Source: Ignelater luminosus
Lineage: Eukaryota; Arthropoda; Insecta; Coleoptera; Elateridae
Reading direction: 5' to 3'
Assembly: GCA_011009095.1 (NCBI GenBank)
Contig: VTPC01090932.1
Coordinates: 186,001 to 250,000, forward strand
DNA: 64,000 bases
The notes beneath the pieces were generated by a model that ran no database searches, had not been told where the DNA came from, and was given only the letters and a program-made list of their open reading frames with translations. Of the stretch, positions 12,480 through 23,631 are shown piece by piece. The translations under genes and the position numbers were made by a program. The stretch's first letter is position 1, and each line of letters starts with the position of its first letter.

Positions 12480-13330
12480 CTACATCAAAAAATGTCAATA
12501 CAAACCTGTCATGAATAATATGTGGCTGATTGGTATAAATGGCTGAATATTCTTAATGTTTACTATTTTCCAAGTGCAAGTGATATTTTTTATACAGAAT
12601 GGAAGAGATACTAGTAGAAGATGCTGCAAAGCCTCAAAAGACTCATTATGTCTGGAGATTTTAATATAATTTGAGTCAGAGAATCATTTTATTTTACAAG
12701 AGTAGAAAACGTACCTAATATAAAGAATTATGACAAAGTTGCACGAATAATAGTGCTACAATAACATATCGTATTATTACAGACGAAAAATGTAGAAACA
12801 GCGGATCATTTGATATCAACTATAAATTTGTCTTGTGCTAAAGAAGTATTTAGTATACATAATAGTGGAAAAATTAAATTAATCTGCTCTTCCCAGAAAC
12901 AGAAGAAAAAATATGGCAATGACTGAATCAGTTATCGTCAACAAAGAGATAAAGTAATTAGTCCAATCGGAAACCAAAAATTTCAATACTATCAATAAAA
13001 AATTCCATACATTTAAGAGTGGAAGTCTGAACAATATTAAGAGTAGATTTAAAACCAAAACGAAACAATGAATTATTCTAGAGATCAAATAGAAAAAAAA
13101 GACAATTTGATAAATGAAGAATTTAATAATTAGTGTCCTGGAAATGAATATCAATAAACAGAAGGCACGGAAAATTCTCAATAAAATTGAGGTTTCCGTG
13201 GATAAATTAGAATCATAATTTGAAAGTTCTAGGATTAGCATTAGAAGTAATAGTGACAATTTTTTGCAAGTGATTAATAAGAGTTTGGAAACGGGTTGTT
13301 TTCTTCAAGAATGGAAGACCTCAACAATAA
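12480..13330 (+). pseudogene. LINE endonuclease and start of reverse transcriptase, decayed
   Basis: NVYYFPSASDIFYTEW (about 12555-12602) followed by IMSGDFNII (about 12645-12671) matches the apurinic-endonuclease-like domain of non-LTR retrotransposons. In that domain a GDFN motif follows the Y-x-PP-S strand. Further on, frames with TYRIITDEKC and a downstream D match the TF/TY...S-x-D end of the domain. At 13270-13310 SLETGCFLQEWKTSTI resembles the linker leading into the reverse transcriptase (..GxFPxxWKxSxIIPIPK). The relic then stops at repeat 1 copy B. Many stops are present. In the family the endonuclease nicks target DNA to prime reverse transcription. Confidence 0.55.
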
Positions 13331-13429
13331 CAACAACATTAACTTAGTCACCGACTTTTGTAAACTGTAAATTGTAAAAATCAACTAACTAGATGTGGTA
13401 CTTACAGTGATAATATAAAGACCTTTACC

Positions 13430-13975
13430 AGGACAGGAATATTTCCAGAGCTGCTGGCCTGACAGTAAAAAAGTTTTGAAAATTCTAATTAATTAAAACT
13501 TCTAATTGTAAATGAAAAACGTCTTTTTAGATTTTACAAAGTATATCTAAATAAAGCTTGCCACTTCCTTGTTGTTAATTATTGCAACTATAGTGGAAGA
13601 ATGTAGCATAAAAGTTCAAGTATGACAATGTTAATTACTCAATTAATTACACGATTTCATTTTTAATTTGTTGTAAGTTCAATTTCACTTTTTCTGGGCA
13701 AGTTCAGTGCTTGAAGCATAATTTCATTGTATGATCAATATCAGGATAGATAAATTAAACCTGTTAACGTAATATCCAATTACATTATCTAAATGTTCCT
13801 TAGTAAAGATTTTAAAAACCTCAAAAGCATTAGAATTCATTCAATTTAATTAACGTAATTCTATTAGTGACCGAATTTGTATTACTTCTTTTATGGTAAG
13901 TACTTCATCTTCCATGCCTAATTATTATCGGATCATTGATTAGTAGCATATTCTATTAACCAAATATTGAATACA
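13430..13975 (+). repeat. diverged interspersed repeat 1, copy B
   Basis: Counterpart of 9150-9890, about 4.16 kb downstream. It starts around ACCAGGACAGGAATATTTCC and ends near the run before 'ccaaatattga'. It lacks the 9391-9465 fold-back. The same spacing order (repeat 1 then repeat 2) occurs twice, so either one segment was duplicated or this is a two-part element present in two copies. Confidence 0.7.
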
Positions 13976-14819
13976 ATAACACAAATGTATTTATTTTATT
14001 AGTTTAGGTAGCTTTTGGTCCCTAGAGTTTACGTAAAGTTCCTTTGTGCTGCCGACATTCTAAAACATGCACTTAAGTGTTGAAGCCAAAATGAGATGCG
14101 GCAATAGCAAAAGATGTGTGGGCAACGATTTACAAAGCTAATGTTTTAATATTTTTGACTCAGAACTTAATAAGAATAGAGAGCATCAGAACAGCAAAAA
14201 ATTTGTTGCATAGAAGTTTCTTAGAGAGGAACCTCAAAGAAACCTAATTTGGCAAATTTCCAAATATTTCGAACAGATGTCTATGAAAAGTTTTTAGGTG
14301 AGTTAAAGAAATGAATAAGCGCAGCAAATAAACATCTTTGTAGAATTCACATCATATTGATATACACAGTGGAACTAAGAAGAAAAAAAAATCATTACTG
14401 TAAGAGACGTAGTATTTTAAAAACCAGTAGCTAAAGAATCTATATCGGAAAACTTGGAAGAAGAACAAGAAGAAGAAGAAGAACAAGAGAACAAAGAATA
14501 TATTAATCAAAATACACGCATCAGAAATCTTACAACTATCCTATGATCCAGCCTATGGAAGATTTCAACAAATTCAAAAAAGGAACAAGTTTGAAAATAA
14601 ACGATTGTCTTGTAAAATAAAATGTTAGAGAACAAATCCACAATTAAAAAAGAGTATCAAGAATTGTGATTAAGAAGTTGCCCTTCACTGGTCTTAGAAG
14701 AAAAAGTTAGTAGTTATTGATTATGGGTAATTAAAAGTTGGACTTGGGTTACAACTGTTAGTATAAACAATAGATTTAAAATATATTCGATCTACACTTT
14801 GTACACCCGTGTCACTTGC

Positions 14820-15900
14820 TTTAATAATAATTGTCTGAATACCGATTGCAATGTGCTAGAATTCGATATTCTATCTTAAATCAAATATCAGTAACATCTA
14901 AAATGGCGACATTAAGGATGTTTTGGCAATTTTTCAGTAGTGAAAGCATATTGCAATATCTATCGCAAATACATACGTATCAGGTTCGAAAGAAAAAGTT
15001 TCTACAACAGAAACCTGATGAGGATTCTAAAATTCTAAACCAGAAGCATTAGATACTAACTCAGGTATTGTAAAAAAACCCAATTAGAAACTCCAGATGG
15101 AAAATAATTCTTTCCCTCTACCTTTTGTCCACAATCTAACAGAAACAAACCAGGTGAACCAAATCAAAGAAAAGATTTCTTCTGGGGGATGCTTGACAGA
15201 AGTATTACCTGTAGTAAGAAAGATGAAAAGAAATGAAGATGGAAGGAAACAAAATCAAATGGGCCAAAGACAGGAACAGAAAGCAACTAAAAACAAAAGT
15301 AACTCAATTTTCTATAATACATGAAGAGTGAAGACGGAATTGTTCCGCTAATAGATATTTCTGAGTAATATGATTTCAACCCTTCATCTGTAGTAAGTGA
15401 GATCGAGCATTTTAACTGTCAGTATTTAATAAAAGAAATCTGCAACCTCAAATCTTACCTCTAAAAGGTATTCCATACAATACACATTAAGCCATTCTAT
15501 ATTTCTTTTAGATAAGGCATCAATCCGCTCCATAATAAGTCCCAGAGGAATCGGCAGGAAAAACATTAAGACAAAGATTTTTGTTTTTGAGTAAGGATTC
15601 TTAACTATAAAGCTGCTGTCATCACTTCTTCATTCTTTGACTCAGATAATGGTGGAGTAAAATGCCTGAAGTTATTTGTTTTTGTTTTCTTTAATTTGGA
15701 CACCAACTACTTCGTGAATTCGATCCCAGATCCAAAATATCTCTTCCCGATTTCAGGCTCGAACTCGTGTCAGTTCAGTGTGGTTTCGCTCTGTTTATGC
15801 CGTCTATACTCTGGAAAGTGTATGTGTGGCAGGTCCCATTACCGCTACACCACCTGAGCCGATGCAATAGTCTTGTTTTTGTTAGAATATCAAGTTAACA
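14820..15900 (+). repeat. diverged interspersed repeat 2, copy B (SINE-interrupted)
   Basis: Counterpart of 11230-11890, interrupted at 15687-15872 by a SINE. Weak similarity may continue to about 15960. Two uninterrupted frames of 73 and 75 codons (14831-15052 and 15097-15324) have no recognisable domain, and the second is not open in copy A, so I do not call them genes. Confidence 0.65.
15687..15872 (-). mobile_element. tRNA-derived SINE with 11-bp target duplication
   Basis: About 186 bp flanked by perfect copies of TTGTTTTTGTT (15676-15686 and 15873-15883). On the minus strand the head reads GGCTCAGGTGGTGTAGCGGT, which contains an RNA-polymerase-III A-box-like TGGTGTAGCGGT. It is followed by GAGTTCGAGCC (complement of 15757-15767), a good B box (GGTTCGAnnCC type). 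The A-to-B spacing (about 75 nt) is longer than in a plain tRNA, so the head may contain an internal insertion. The related site in repeat 2 copy A (about 11838) reads straight through, which supports a real insertion. It would have been mobilised by a LINE's reverse transcriptase. Confidence 0.7.
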
Positions 15901-16478
15901 AACCCTTATGATGCATGAGTTTAGCAACTATCAAAACCGTCGCAGTTTTTTGGAAAATGCAAAGAATCTAGGTTAGGAAAAACCAATCTAAACGAACATT
16001 TCTCGAAATGAAAGTGAAACAGCTTCAGTAAACTACAGAAGCGGCATTAGTGATCTTCAATTTACAACCCCTTGGATTGATTGAAGCTATAACCTTAAGA
16101 GATGATTGTTCATTCTTTTAGTTGTTACCACCTCTTCTGTTATTAAACAAATCTTTAATTGATCTTTTTTTTTACTAAATTCACCGTCACGGTTTTTTAC
16201 ATTGTGCAAAAATCTATTTATATAAAAAATATCAAATTTCAGAAAACGATTGTAAGTTAGTAAGCTCAGTTGTCATTATATAATTATTCGGATGTACTTA
16301 AAGGTAGCTTCTGCTTTGACGTTTATGTGAAATATTTATCAGTTTAAACTCATTGATGAATATTGTAAAATGAAATCGTAGAAAAATGCAGCTCTGTGAA
16401 CTGGAAAACTGACACAAAGTTTATTAACACTGCTATTTAGTAGTATTATACAAAAAAAGAAGTCACTAATTGTAAGTT

Positions 16479-16560
16479 AAGGGCCGGTCTCAGAATTTAG
16501 TGCGCCCAGAGGCAACTTTGAATTTCTGTGCTCTTGCTACCGAAATATATTAAGACTTCT
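16479..16560 (+). repeat. possible hAT-type terminus fragment
   Basis: AAGGGCCGGTCTCAG followed by GTGCGCCCAGAGGCAA resembles the GGGCCGG...GCGCCC...GGCAA pattern at the ends of many hAT elements. It also aligns roughly with 36089-36140. No partner end or target duplication was found. Confidence 0.3.
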
Positions 16561-16594
16561 AATCCTGAGAACTTAGAACCCCTGTTAGTAAGAA

Positions 16595-16800
16595 ACGTTT
16601 CACTCGCTTGAGTAATTTAACTTATTCATAACAGACAAACTGAACTGGAAAGTTCAGGCAACTCAAACAAATATACGAGCGAAAGATATTAAATCATTCG
16701 ACCTAGAAAATTTAAAGTCACTGCTTCGTTGGCTCGAATATCTTAACTTATTCACAAAAAAACAAACTGAACTGGAAAGCCCAGGCAGCTAAGAGAATAT
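16595..16800 (+). repeat. two-unit tandem repeat, period about 126 bp
   Basis: TTAACTTATTCA occurs at 16617 and again at 16743. Each is followed by a shared ACAAACTGAACTGGAAAG and AGGCA segment, and each is preceded by similar sequence (CTCGCTTGAGTAAT against TTGGCTCGAATATC). The units have diverged. No coding role is visible. Confidence 0.6.
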
Positions 16801-17520
16801 TGACAGAGACCCTTATAGATCGAAAACTGCAGAAATTTGAAAATATAGTCTTGCCTGAGATTGCACAGTCGGGGAAGTTACAGACAGATTTTCAGACTTA
16901 CCGAAATTGCCGAATCGAAAATAATAAAATTGAAGATGAGATTTCTTCAAGCGACTGCTGTTATTATTTCCTCGTAAAGTGGGAAAAATATTGAAAGTCA
17001 CAGCATATTGAAAATATTGCTCTAGACTATAAGAACATTCACAACATTATGTAACTCCGTATTTTAAGGTACGAATCCACGATGAGATATTTGTGCGGAA
17101 ATCTTTTTTCGCCAAGCAAAAATCACCAAGTTTTACAGAGCAAACAGTCGCAAGAGGTATATTTCATGATACCTTGGGCGCATTTAGGAACTCTTAGCTC
17201 CTTATACTCAACGTAAATTTTGCCAGCGCATGTTAGGTGTTAGCAGAGAACGATTCCCCAAACGACCTTGCTGTTGCAGGTGTCACAGTATTGCGATCAC
17301 ATTACAGTTGTCTTTTTGATTGGTGGTTGCATGCAATTTGAGTTTAAAAACTCCCTGTGTTGGTACCCTTGACAGAGCTGACAAAGTCAAGCTACAATTT
17401 AGATGCTGAGTGAAGCATCATTAGCTCTTTTCTAGCGATATGTCAGCTTGTCCATTTACAAAACTGAGCGTCCCAGAATGTGTTCAAATTATCTCATAAA
17501 ACCCTTGTCTTCTCAGTAAC
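16801..17520. other. no gene recognised
   Basis: Short open frames on both strands (around 16800-17000) carry no recognisable motif. No repeat partner elsewhere in the window was seen. Confidence 0.4.
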
Positions 17521-17760
17521 TTGTCAATTTTGAGATACAGTCTCGAGAACTACTCGAGATATAAAAATTTGAATTTGATAGTCTATTCAGCGTTAAAAAC
17601 TAAGTCGATATCACATATAATACCACTATGGCGAAAAATCGTCATTTTTGATCCCGAATATCTCAAAAACTATTCGAGATATCGAAATACAGATTATGTA
17701 TCTGTAATCACGAGAAGATTCTAAGTTGATTTCATTCATAACATGTCCTGTAAAGTTACG
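17521..17760 (+). repeat. 120-bp tandem duplication (two diverged units)
   Basis: Units 17521-17640 and 17641-17760 align along their whole length. Examples are CTCGAGAACTACTCGAGATA at 17542 against CTCAAAAACTATTCGAGATA at 17662, and CTAAGTCGATATCACAT against CTAAGTTGATTTCATTC. Each unit carries a short CTCGAGA/ACTCGAGAT-type palindrome. The copies are clearly diverged, so the duplication is old. It resembles the start of a satellite array or a subterminal repeat of an unseen element. Confidence 0.65.
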
Positions 17761-20700
17761 GAAACATGGCAACAGACAGACAGAATGTACGCATTCAGAT
17801 ACAATTTTTTTTAAATTTCGTCGAAAACTTACTATCCCTCAAAACTTCATTTGAGTATCCTTTGGGTTTTTGGGTTGACCAGAACACTCGTTTCCTACAT
17901 TCCACTGTATGAAGCTCTGTAAGACATTAATTGAGAATGTTCTTTAAGTACCTTCAGCTCCTTAGTAGGTCTAGAAGGAACCGGACACTTTTTTTTAAAG
18001 GAAATCGAAGAAGTGAAACGGTTTGCTCAACTTCTAAAATCCTTTTGGCGAACTCCTTCTACATCGAAAGGGACAGATTTTGTTCTTGCAGATTGGAATG
18101 TAGTGATCCAGTTACTAGGTATTGCTGATCGTATTTTTTAATTTAGTAACCTTATCACACTCCATGTGGGAATACCCTTTTATGGGGAATGCTACCTTGA
18201 TTGAATCTAACTTCTTTTCAACATGGACCACATGGTGGAGGAATCTAATCATTGGGTAATTTTTATTCTGACCTCCACAAAAATCGCAGAATATTTCTAG
18301 ACTTTTTATTCTGAGATCTAAGTAGTTAGAGACGAAGTGATGTAACAAGGACCAGATATCATCATTATACTGATAAGTGTCGCTTAAAATACACATCATT
18401 AGTTCATATATTAGGAACTGGCGTAAACCAAACAAATTGCTTCGCAATCTGTATGTTTCTGTGAAAGTAACTTTGCCTCATGCTTTCTTTTGTAAAATGT
18501 ATCTGCCTTTAGTTTGTACACATGGTTTTCTGTTTCAAGTTTGTTTTTATTTCATTATCTATTTGTCTGTCATTTAAATTTGAAAATTTACAATTTGATA
18601 GTTAATTTAAATATGGATATCACTTCAAATAATTACAGTAAAATAACATAAAATGCACATTACTGAGACTAATGTCAAATATTAACGAGCACCAATATCA
18701 AAATTGAACTCAGATACTCCCAAGTTGTGACATGCCTCCTTCTTTGCCAGTCTAGCACTGACATATCGCCTCCTTTATAACCTGATAATTTTACATAGAA
18801 AAATACGCACTGTAAGTCAACATATGACATCATAAAAATCTTCAAAAATAGTACCGTATAAACGCGATATTAGTGCACTCGTGTACTAGAGATTTGCTTT
18901 CTCACTAAAACTTCACAAAATTCGATTTAGGTCTTACGAGACAAAGAGCATAAAATTTCTACTTAATGGGAACGCATATTAAAATATTTGTCCCACAAGA
19001 TTAGAAGAGCGTTTTCTACCAATTTTTGTGACCTGAGGTAGTCGCCTCACCGGTTTAACCCTAACTAAGTTCACTCCTCCCCATGCACGCATTTATCTAA
19101 AATCTTTTTTTTTTCGGACAATGTGAGTCACGCAAGCATTAAATAAAATTTAGATATTAAGAAATTCACATTTTTACAAGAAATCGTGTCCGATAAGAAA
19201 AGTATTTTTCTCGGTATAAGTGATTTATAAACAGACAATTTTTAAAGTAAAAGTCTTAACAATATAACATGTCGTGTTACATTTCCTGTGTTTTTCTTAT
19301 TTGTTGGACTTAATTACACTTTTACGTCATTTGAAAATATTGTAAATTCGATAATAATGGATGCTTAAGTACGTAAAAGATTACGAATACATCATTTACC
19401 TTCGACATGTTATCACCTGATTTCCTTACGCTTCAGCACCATATCTGTCTGATTCACATTATTTTCCACTGAAGCTTACTAACTATGTTTGTATGTATGT
19501 GTGCATACTACATTGTCATCATTTGTAAATTCCAGAAATTATTACAGATAACAACACCATAGATTAATAAATGCGATAAAATCTCACTAAAAGCATTTTT
19601 AGTATACACTATATTTAATGAATAAGCCGGTTTATGGCAAACATATTTCTATCAAATGAAAATCGAAGCACGGGAAAAAAATTAAACATTAAATACTTAA
19701 AATCCAATTTGCTTTGCGTATAGCCATATGGTACATGAATTGACAGATAATCGATTAATCCAATACAGACAACACTAATTGTCAGTTAGATATATTCATA
19801 TTATTACAAACCATAATACTTTTTAATGACTCATCGTTTATCATATTTTTCACATTTAAAAGGTTCCAAGAAAAATATTTTTCGTGATCCCTTTTGCGGC
19901 AGCCAAAAAAGAACAAGGGAAACACCACTTAATTTGTCCAAATATCATATCCAGATAAATCACTTGGATTATAGCCAATTTACACCACTAGGAATGTGCA
20001 TCAGGTTGTTCTTTCATGTTAAAAGCACATTGCACGGCTTCCTAGCATGTAATTCATTAAAAAACGGTGTGTGTGTGAAAGATCAGTTATACACACGCAC
20101 GGTTAATCGAAAGGCGCTTTTGCACACAAAAACGTTTACGTCGACACCTAGAAAATAAAGTTTTTCGGGATTATAAAGGGTTTTATGCTTCATTTATCTT
20201 TTAAACCAATCCATTTCGCTACATTATGACCGCCATTTATTAAACCTCAAGTGCTATAATATGTTAAAGAAGGTTATAAACTGTTTTTCGTTATCATTTC
20301 AACAGGTAAATTTATTTCTTTCTTTTGAGTATTATTTTAATTTAAAAAAGTTGTTTATATTTAAATTTATGATTTAGTTATACTTGTTTTTGTTATGCTA
20401 GATAATGGCAAAAGAAACAAATTTAATCGTTTCCCATGGTACAAAAAATATTTACATTTTATTGAATTCCAAAAAAAACAAGTTATATCATTTCGGTGTA
20501 TAGAAATATCCACGAACTTCAAATTGTTTAAAAAAGGAAAAACAACTTGATTTACGGTTATTTCACCATTATTTGACCTTTTCTATAATACGATATGAAG
20601 TTGAATGGACTTGATCACTGTTGTGAAGCGCAAAACGATGCATGAAATTATTATTTGGAGAATTTTGAATAGATAAAGGTTTGGCTTAATAAACGGGATT

Positions 20701-21517
20701 AAAATCAATTTTGTAGCGTAATAGCTGGCATGCATTTGTACTGAATAATTTCTATAATTCTACAGCAGGCTTCGATGCATAAACGGTTCATTGTTAATTT
20801 CAAGGTTTCTTTTATGTGTTTTAGTTATTTTATTGCCGAGGATGGTTTTGTTTCAATATGTAACAGTGCGATAAAATAAACTGTTTTTGGAATACTGACT
20901 CAGTTTTAAAAGATAATCCTTACAATGTAGACTGCCCTTTACACCCATTGATATTCACTTTTGTTATTTTTGCAATAAATTGCATGTTTCTCTATTTTTA
21001 TTTATTTGCGTATTTATACTGTTATAGTATGTTTTCAGGATCTTACAGCAAATAAAGGGGAAATAGCTAATAGATTCTATTCGCATAATTTACAACACTG
21101 TATAAAATAGTATGTGCACTCCGAATGAGTAAGAATGTCTTCCCTGCAAACTTCCTAATTTGGGAGGAAATCAGAATGACAAAGACGTTGAAAATAACTT
21201 GGCAAATGAAACAGAGAAATTATGTGCACAGCAGCGATGGAATCTTAGTTAGATCTACTATATTCGCTCATTTGTAAAGCAAAGACATACTTGTATTAAT
21301 GGCAGGACACACACTAGGGCGCAAGGCTGAAGATAGAAAATTCGGTTCGAGTTGAGAATGAGTTAATGAAATCATTCAATCCTTTAAAGTGGAAATTAGC
21401 CTTGATAGGAAGCAAAATGAATCAAAGTAATAAGAAGGTAATTTCAAAACAATACAATAAAAGACAGACTTACGATCTTGAACGCCAAATATTAAAGGAA
21501 TTACTAAAAAAATTAAC
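17761..21517. other. gene-free A+T-rich stretch
   Basis: No recognisable gene or repeat was found. The plus-strand frame at 19826-20158 (110 codons) lies in a slightly less A+T-rich patch but shows no domain, signal peptide or repeat. A GTGTGTGTG run lies near 20068. I do not call it a gene. Confidence 0.45.
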
Positions 21518-21667
21518 AGGATATACATGGTGATAAACTATCTTGGATACAGTTGTCATAATAAATTATTTATCATTCATATAAAACAATATCCTGTAAT
21601 TTGGAAATTAATAAAATATGATTTGCAGTCTGTAATTTCCACAAATATTCTAAATATATAACAATAG
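21518..21667 (+). repeat. probable 5' LTR of the Gypsy remnant
   Basis: Matches 23632-23780 with few differences. Shared blocks are TATACATG, CTTGGATACAGTTGTC, TTATCATTC.TATAAAACAAT, and CACAAATATTCTAAATATA against TACAAATATTCTAAATATA. The sequence after it does not show an obvious tRNA primer-binding site. Confidence 0.65.
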
Positions 21668-21763
21668 CTTTTGCTTCTCGTTGTTTAACAAATGCTATAA
21701 CGATATAAAATACAGAAAAACTGAACCTGAAGTTGTACAATTTAACCAAATTAATTTAATTAT

Positions 21764-23269
21764 CCAGGAAAAGATAATATCACACCGGAAATAATTAAGT
21801 ACATGGGATCAGGAGGAGTTGACGAGTTAAGAGAATTAATGAACGATGTACTAAAGAATGGAAAAACATCGAAGTAATGGAAAACAGACATCATACTACC
21901 AATATACAAGGAGGGGTGACAGAAGAAGTTGTACAAACTTCAGAGGAATAACTCTTTCAAGGGTCCCTGGGAAAGTATTTGCACGAATTATAGAAAAAAG
22001 AGTAAGAAATATAGTAGATACAACGTTGGAAGACACACAATGTGGGTTTAGAAAAAATAGAAGCACGCAGGATCCCATATTCACGCTGACACAAATAAGT
22101 AAAAAGCTAATCAACAAGAACAAAGAAGTACGCATATGCTTTAAATAGACCTCGAACAAGCATTTGATAGAATTCGAAGGGAAGACATAATATGGAAGAT
22201 ACTAAGGAAAAGAGGAGTGAATAAAAACCTCATAGACGTAATAAAGAACATGTACAAGGAAAACACGAACATAGTAAGAATAAACCACGAGGAATCTAAC
22301 GAATTTGAAACAAAACAGGGAGTCAAGCAGTCAAGCCCACTCCTATTCTCGATGGTACTGGATGAGGCATTAAAGAAAGCTAAGGAAAGAATGAAGAAAC
22401 TGACACTAGAATATTGACAAATGAGATCAACACAGCTAACCGAACTGATGTTTGCAGACGACATGGCCCTGATAGCTGATTCAAAGGAAAATTTACAACA
22501 CGGCCTCACAGTAATAAAAGAAGAACTTAAGAAAATAAACATGAAGATAAATACCAAAACACGAAAACTATGATAATTTCAAACACAAAAAAGCACATGA
22601 ACTAAGAATAGACGGAAGACAAATTGAACAAGTGGAACATTCAAATATTTAGGATCAATTATAGAAGAAAACGGGAAAACAGATGAAGAAATAAATGAAA
22701 GAATGGGAAGAGTCGGAAACATTCTCAACATGATAAAGAAAACTTTTTTAGGAAAAAAGAGGTACCGAAAAATATAAAAACAGAGGTTGTGAAAAAAGTG
22801 GTTACGCCAACAATTACATATGGCAGCGAGTCATGGACACTATCAAAAAGAGAAGAATCCCGAATTAACGCAACTGAAATGAGATTCTTGAGGAAGATAG
22901 AGAGCAAAACTAGAAGTGATAAAATAAGAAACGAGACATTCAGGCGGAATTACCTACAGGTGGAGTCCATCAATGAAATAATTACAGAAGGCCAACTTAG
23001 ATGGTTTGGACATGTGTGCCGAATGTCAAGTAGCAGACTTACAAGAGCGGTGTTCGAAACACAGGTGCCGGGGAAAAACGGGAAGGGTAAGCCGGAAACA
23101 AAGTGGATCGACAGAGTCAGAGAGAAGGTGGAAGGCAAATAAACGGCATGGAGTGAAATACGAAATCTAGTGCAAGACAGGAAACAATGGAGACAAAAAT
23201 ACAAAACCAAACTCCTGTAGCCTTACACCAACAGGTGGACAAGGCTTAGGAATTAAGTAAGTAAGTAAG
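21764..23269 (+). mobile_element. 5'-truncated RTE-type LINE with TAAG tail and 9-bp target duplication
   Basis: About 1.5 kb bounded by TTTAATTAT at 21755-21763 and again at 23270-23278. It starts inside the reverse transcriptase (PGKDNITPEIIK) and ends with AAGTAAGTAAGTAAGT (about 23255-23270). A 5' truncation, a simple-repeat 3' tail and a target duplication are the usual results of target-primed reverse transcription. It lies inside the Gypsy remnant and is therefore younger than that element. The enclosed coding relic is described separately. Confidence 0.8.
21766..23219 (+). pseudogene. reverse transcriptase, C-terminal two-thirds, of an RTE-type LINE
   Basis: Frames read in order: GKDNITPEIIKYMGSGGVDE (RT start), FRGITLSRVPGK (the NYRGITL motif), GFRKNRSTQDPIF, DLEQAFDRIRREDI (first catalytic aspartate region), QGVKQSSPLLF (LSP motif), MFADDMALIADS (intact FADD core at about 22450), TITYGSESWTL (about 22810) and QLRWFGHVCRM (about 22995). 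The last two are typical of the C-terminal domain of endonuclease-reverse transcriptases of RTE-like and related insect LINEs. Stops and frameshifts occur about every 200-300 bp, but the catalytic FADD is intact, so decay is moderate. The endonuclease domain is missing through 5' truncation. The clade name is from motif recall. Confidence 0.8.
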
Positions 23270-23337
23270 TTTAATTATAAAGCGTAATATCATTGCAAAA
23301 CATAACATAAACATAACATAAACATAACAAAATATCT

Positions 23338-23493
23338 GATAGAGTAGATTTCAAAGAAGACCAGACAGTACAATTTAGAAATTATAATAATCCCAACGAA
23401 AAATGGAAAGTTAGGGAAATTACCAAACGAAAAGGTTCTGTAATATACAAAATCAATTTAAAAGGTAATCTTTATCGCCCATATGCTAACTAA
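23338..23493 (+). pseudogene. Gypsy integrase C-terminal (GPY/F-type) fragment
   Basis: A 51-codon open piece. Residues VQFRNYNNPNEKWKVREITK followed by GSVIYKINLKGNLYRPYAN match the DxVxxRxYxxxxKWxxGxIxxxxGxxxYxVxxxxxxxRxxxxQ pattern at the end of Ty3/Gypsy integrases. This small domain binds DNA or chromatin after the catalytic core. The core is absent. It lies just upstream of the putative 3' LTR, as expected in the gag-pol-LTR order. Confidence 0.65.
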
Positions 23494-23631
23494 ATTCAAA
23501 ATTCTGAAATAAATATGCAATTCCCTCAAGTGTGTGCACCTATGTAGTACAGTCGTACATCATCGAATGATGATGTTCCAGCTCTGCGTGTTTAAGCTAG
23601 CATGAAAACGAGATTTCTTAAAGGAGGCGCG

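Noticed and set aside
12879-13259. 126-codon minus-strand frame that looks like a multi-span membrane protein
   Set aside because: Leu/Ile/Phe-rich translation of the complement of A-rich LINE sequence; no ATG context or family match.
19826-20158. 110-codon plus-strand frame as a possible host gene
   Set aside because: No domain, no codon preference distinct from background, no splice structure recognised.
22141-22557. 138-codon minus-strand open frame
   Set aside because: It is the antisense of the RTE-type reverse transcriptase.
23300-23330. CATAACATAAA repeats as a functional site
   Set aside because: A three-unit simple repeat in A-rich sequence; slippage explains it.
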